A DNA stretch of 7,271 nucleotides. Source: an uncultured Rhodanobacteraceae bacterium. GTDB lineage: Bacteria; Pseudomonadota; Gammaproteobacteria; Xanthomonadales; Ahniellaceae. Position 1 is the first letter of the stretch, and every line of letters begins with the position of its first letter. The notes under the pieces are model-generated. The model was not told the origin of the DNA and made no database searches. It was given only the letters and a program-made list of their open reading frames with translations. Location of the stretch: positions 1 to 7,271 of the forward strand of contig CALMWD010000513.1 in NCBI GenBank assembly GCA_937873105.1, read 5' to 3'. The position numbers and the translations under genes are program-made. This document shows, piece by piece, positions 6,642 to 7,271 of this stretch.

Positions 6642-7271
6642 TCAATCCCGAGTAGTGGAAGCAGCAGGAAATGAATATCCGACAGTATTGACGCTACACC
6701 CTCGCCACTGACTCGCCGCGGGCAGGTGCAGGCCAGAACGGATTGCCCAGCCATATCCAGCTTGATGACCGAGTGCATAATCACGAACCATCACCACGTC
6801 GAATCCGTTTGGTAGACCAGTGCTATTCATGGCGCCACTCCCTCCGCCTGACCAACCACCATATTGGTCCCACCAGCCTTCGGCCTGCAGGATGGCGGAA
6901 CGCGAGCTGCTTCCGCTTCCCTGCCAACAACTGCTGGTGACGCTGTGGGCGTAGCTTTGTTTGGCTTCCCAGAACCATTTCCTCGTTCCAGCTGTACCCC
7001 AAACTCGGATACGCATGGGCTTTCCCGTGACACTGCTGGGAATATATGGTTGGCCAATGCCGCCGCAAACATTGGTTATGTCATAGATGCGTCCTTGGTA
7101 GTCGAACAAGGCGAGCGTCGTCGACACCTGCGTATCGTGGTTGGACTCGGTAGCGCTTGGTGACCATGGAATCGATGTGCGTTGATGGTATGAGTTCAAG
7201 TAAATCCAACTGCTGCCGTTGGTGCAGTTGTCTCGTCGCTGCCATCGCTCCCAAGTTGTGTTGCTGAGATC
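6642..7271 (-). CDS. unrecognised protein, C-terminal 209 residues (N-terminus beyond right edge)
   Basis: The minus-strand frame is open from the right edge to a TGA at 6642-6644. I do not recognise the family. The visible part is rich in Trp, Ser, Gly and Tyr and carries four cysteines, at about residue 16 and in NVCGG, SSCWQ and RGCSV. There is a glycine-rich turn (WWDQYGGWSGGGSG) followed by VVMVRDYALGHQAGYGWAIR. Polar, aromatic, Gly/Ser-rich sequence with an even number of cysteines suggests a secreted or surface beta-rich protein with disulfides, but that is inference. A TTG at 7197-7199 could be read as a start, but codons continue open to the edge, so I treat the frame as partial. GC in sampled lines (53-62%) is well below hrpA (about 68%), which hints at acquired DNA. 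It is convergent with hrpA. No competing plus-strand frame covers the segment. Confidence 0.6.
   Translation of the reverse strand, partial: DLSNTTWERWQRRDNCTNGSSWIYLNSYHQRTSIPWSPSATESNHDTQVSTTLALFDYQGRIYDITNVCGGIGQPYIPSSVTGKPMRIRVWGTAGTRKWFWEAKQSYAHSVTSSCWQGSGSSSRSAILQAEGWWDQYGGWSGGGSGAMNSTGLPNGFDVVMVRDYALGHQAGYGWAIRSGLHLPAASQWRGCSVNTVGYSFPAASTTRD

Noticed and set aside
6638..6658. A small stem CCACT/AGTGG around the stop of the right-edge gene
   Set aside because: Five pairs with an 11-base loop is expected by chance and is overshadowed by the much stronger hairpin at 6581-6621.
6864..7163. A 99-codon plus-strand frame in the low-GC right segment
   Set aside because: The opposing minus-strand frame is open across the whole 630 bases to the edge, while this one is short, lies inside it and shows no family features. 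The choice is likely but not certain.

Overview
The window is GC-rich (about 68% in a sampled line of the central gene) and densely coded. It resembles the chromosome of an aerobic or microaerobic gammaproteobacterium. A member of the Lysobacterales/Xanthomonadales is my best guess, from the high GC, the HrpA-type helicase, the cbb3 oxidase and the secreted S1/P1-type nuclease. No rRNA, tRNA or other marker in the window settles the taxonomy.

Layout, left to right. Bases 1-849 (minus strand) hold the first 283 residues of CcoN, the catalytic subunit of cbb3 cytochrome oxidase; the rest lies beyond the left edge. It has a strong ribosome binding site and a perfectly palindromic FNR/ANR-type box about 62 bases before its start, which fits induction at low oxygen. 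Bases 941-2636 (minus strand) hold a tightly packed three-gene unit. In transcription order these are a Dps-family ferritin, a secreted S1/P1-type nuclease starting with TTG, and a lone receiver-domain protein. The two junctions are 4-base overlaps (TTGA and ATGA), so translation is probably coupled. Only 67 bases separate the dps start from the divergent hrpA gene (2704-6573, plus strand), a full-length DEAH-box RNA helicase. A long interrupted hairpin (6581-6621) lies between hrpA and a convergent reading frame (6642-7271, minus strand) that enters from the right edge. That last frame has clearly lower GC (about 53-62% in sampled lines) and I do not recognise its product.

How the genes may relate (inference): the left half has an oxygen and oxidative-stress theme, namely a high-affinity oxidase under an anaerobic regulator and a DNA-protecting iron-storage protein co-transcribed with a nuclease and a signalling receiver. 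HrpA is a separate housekeeping function in RNA and ribosome quality control. I see no CRISPR array, insertion sequence, phage gene or obvious defence system. The least ordinary items are the dps-nuclease-receiver unit, a C9 tract with G-quadruplex potential at the end of the receiver gene, and the low-GC orphan frame at the right edge.
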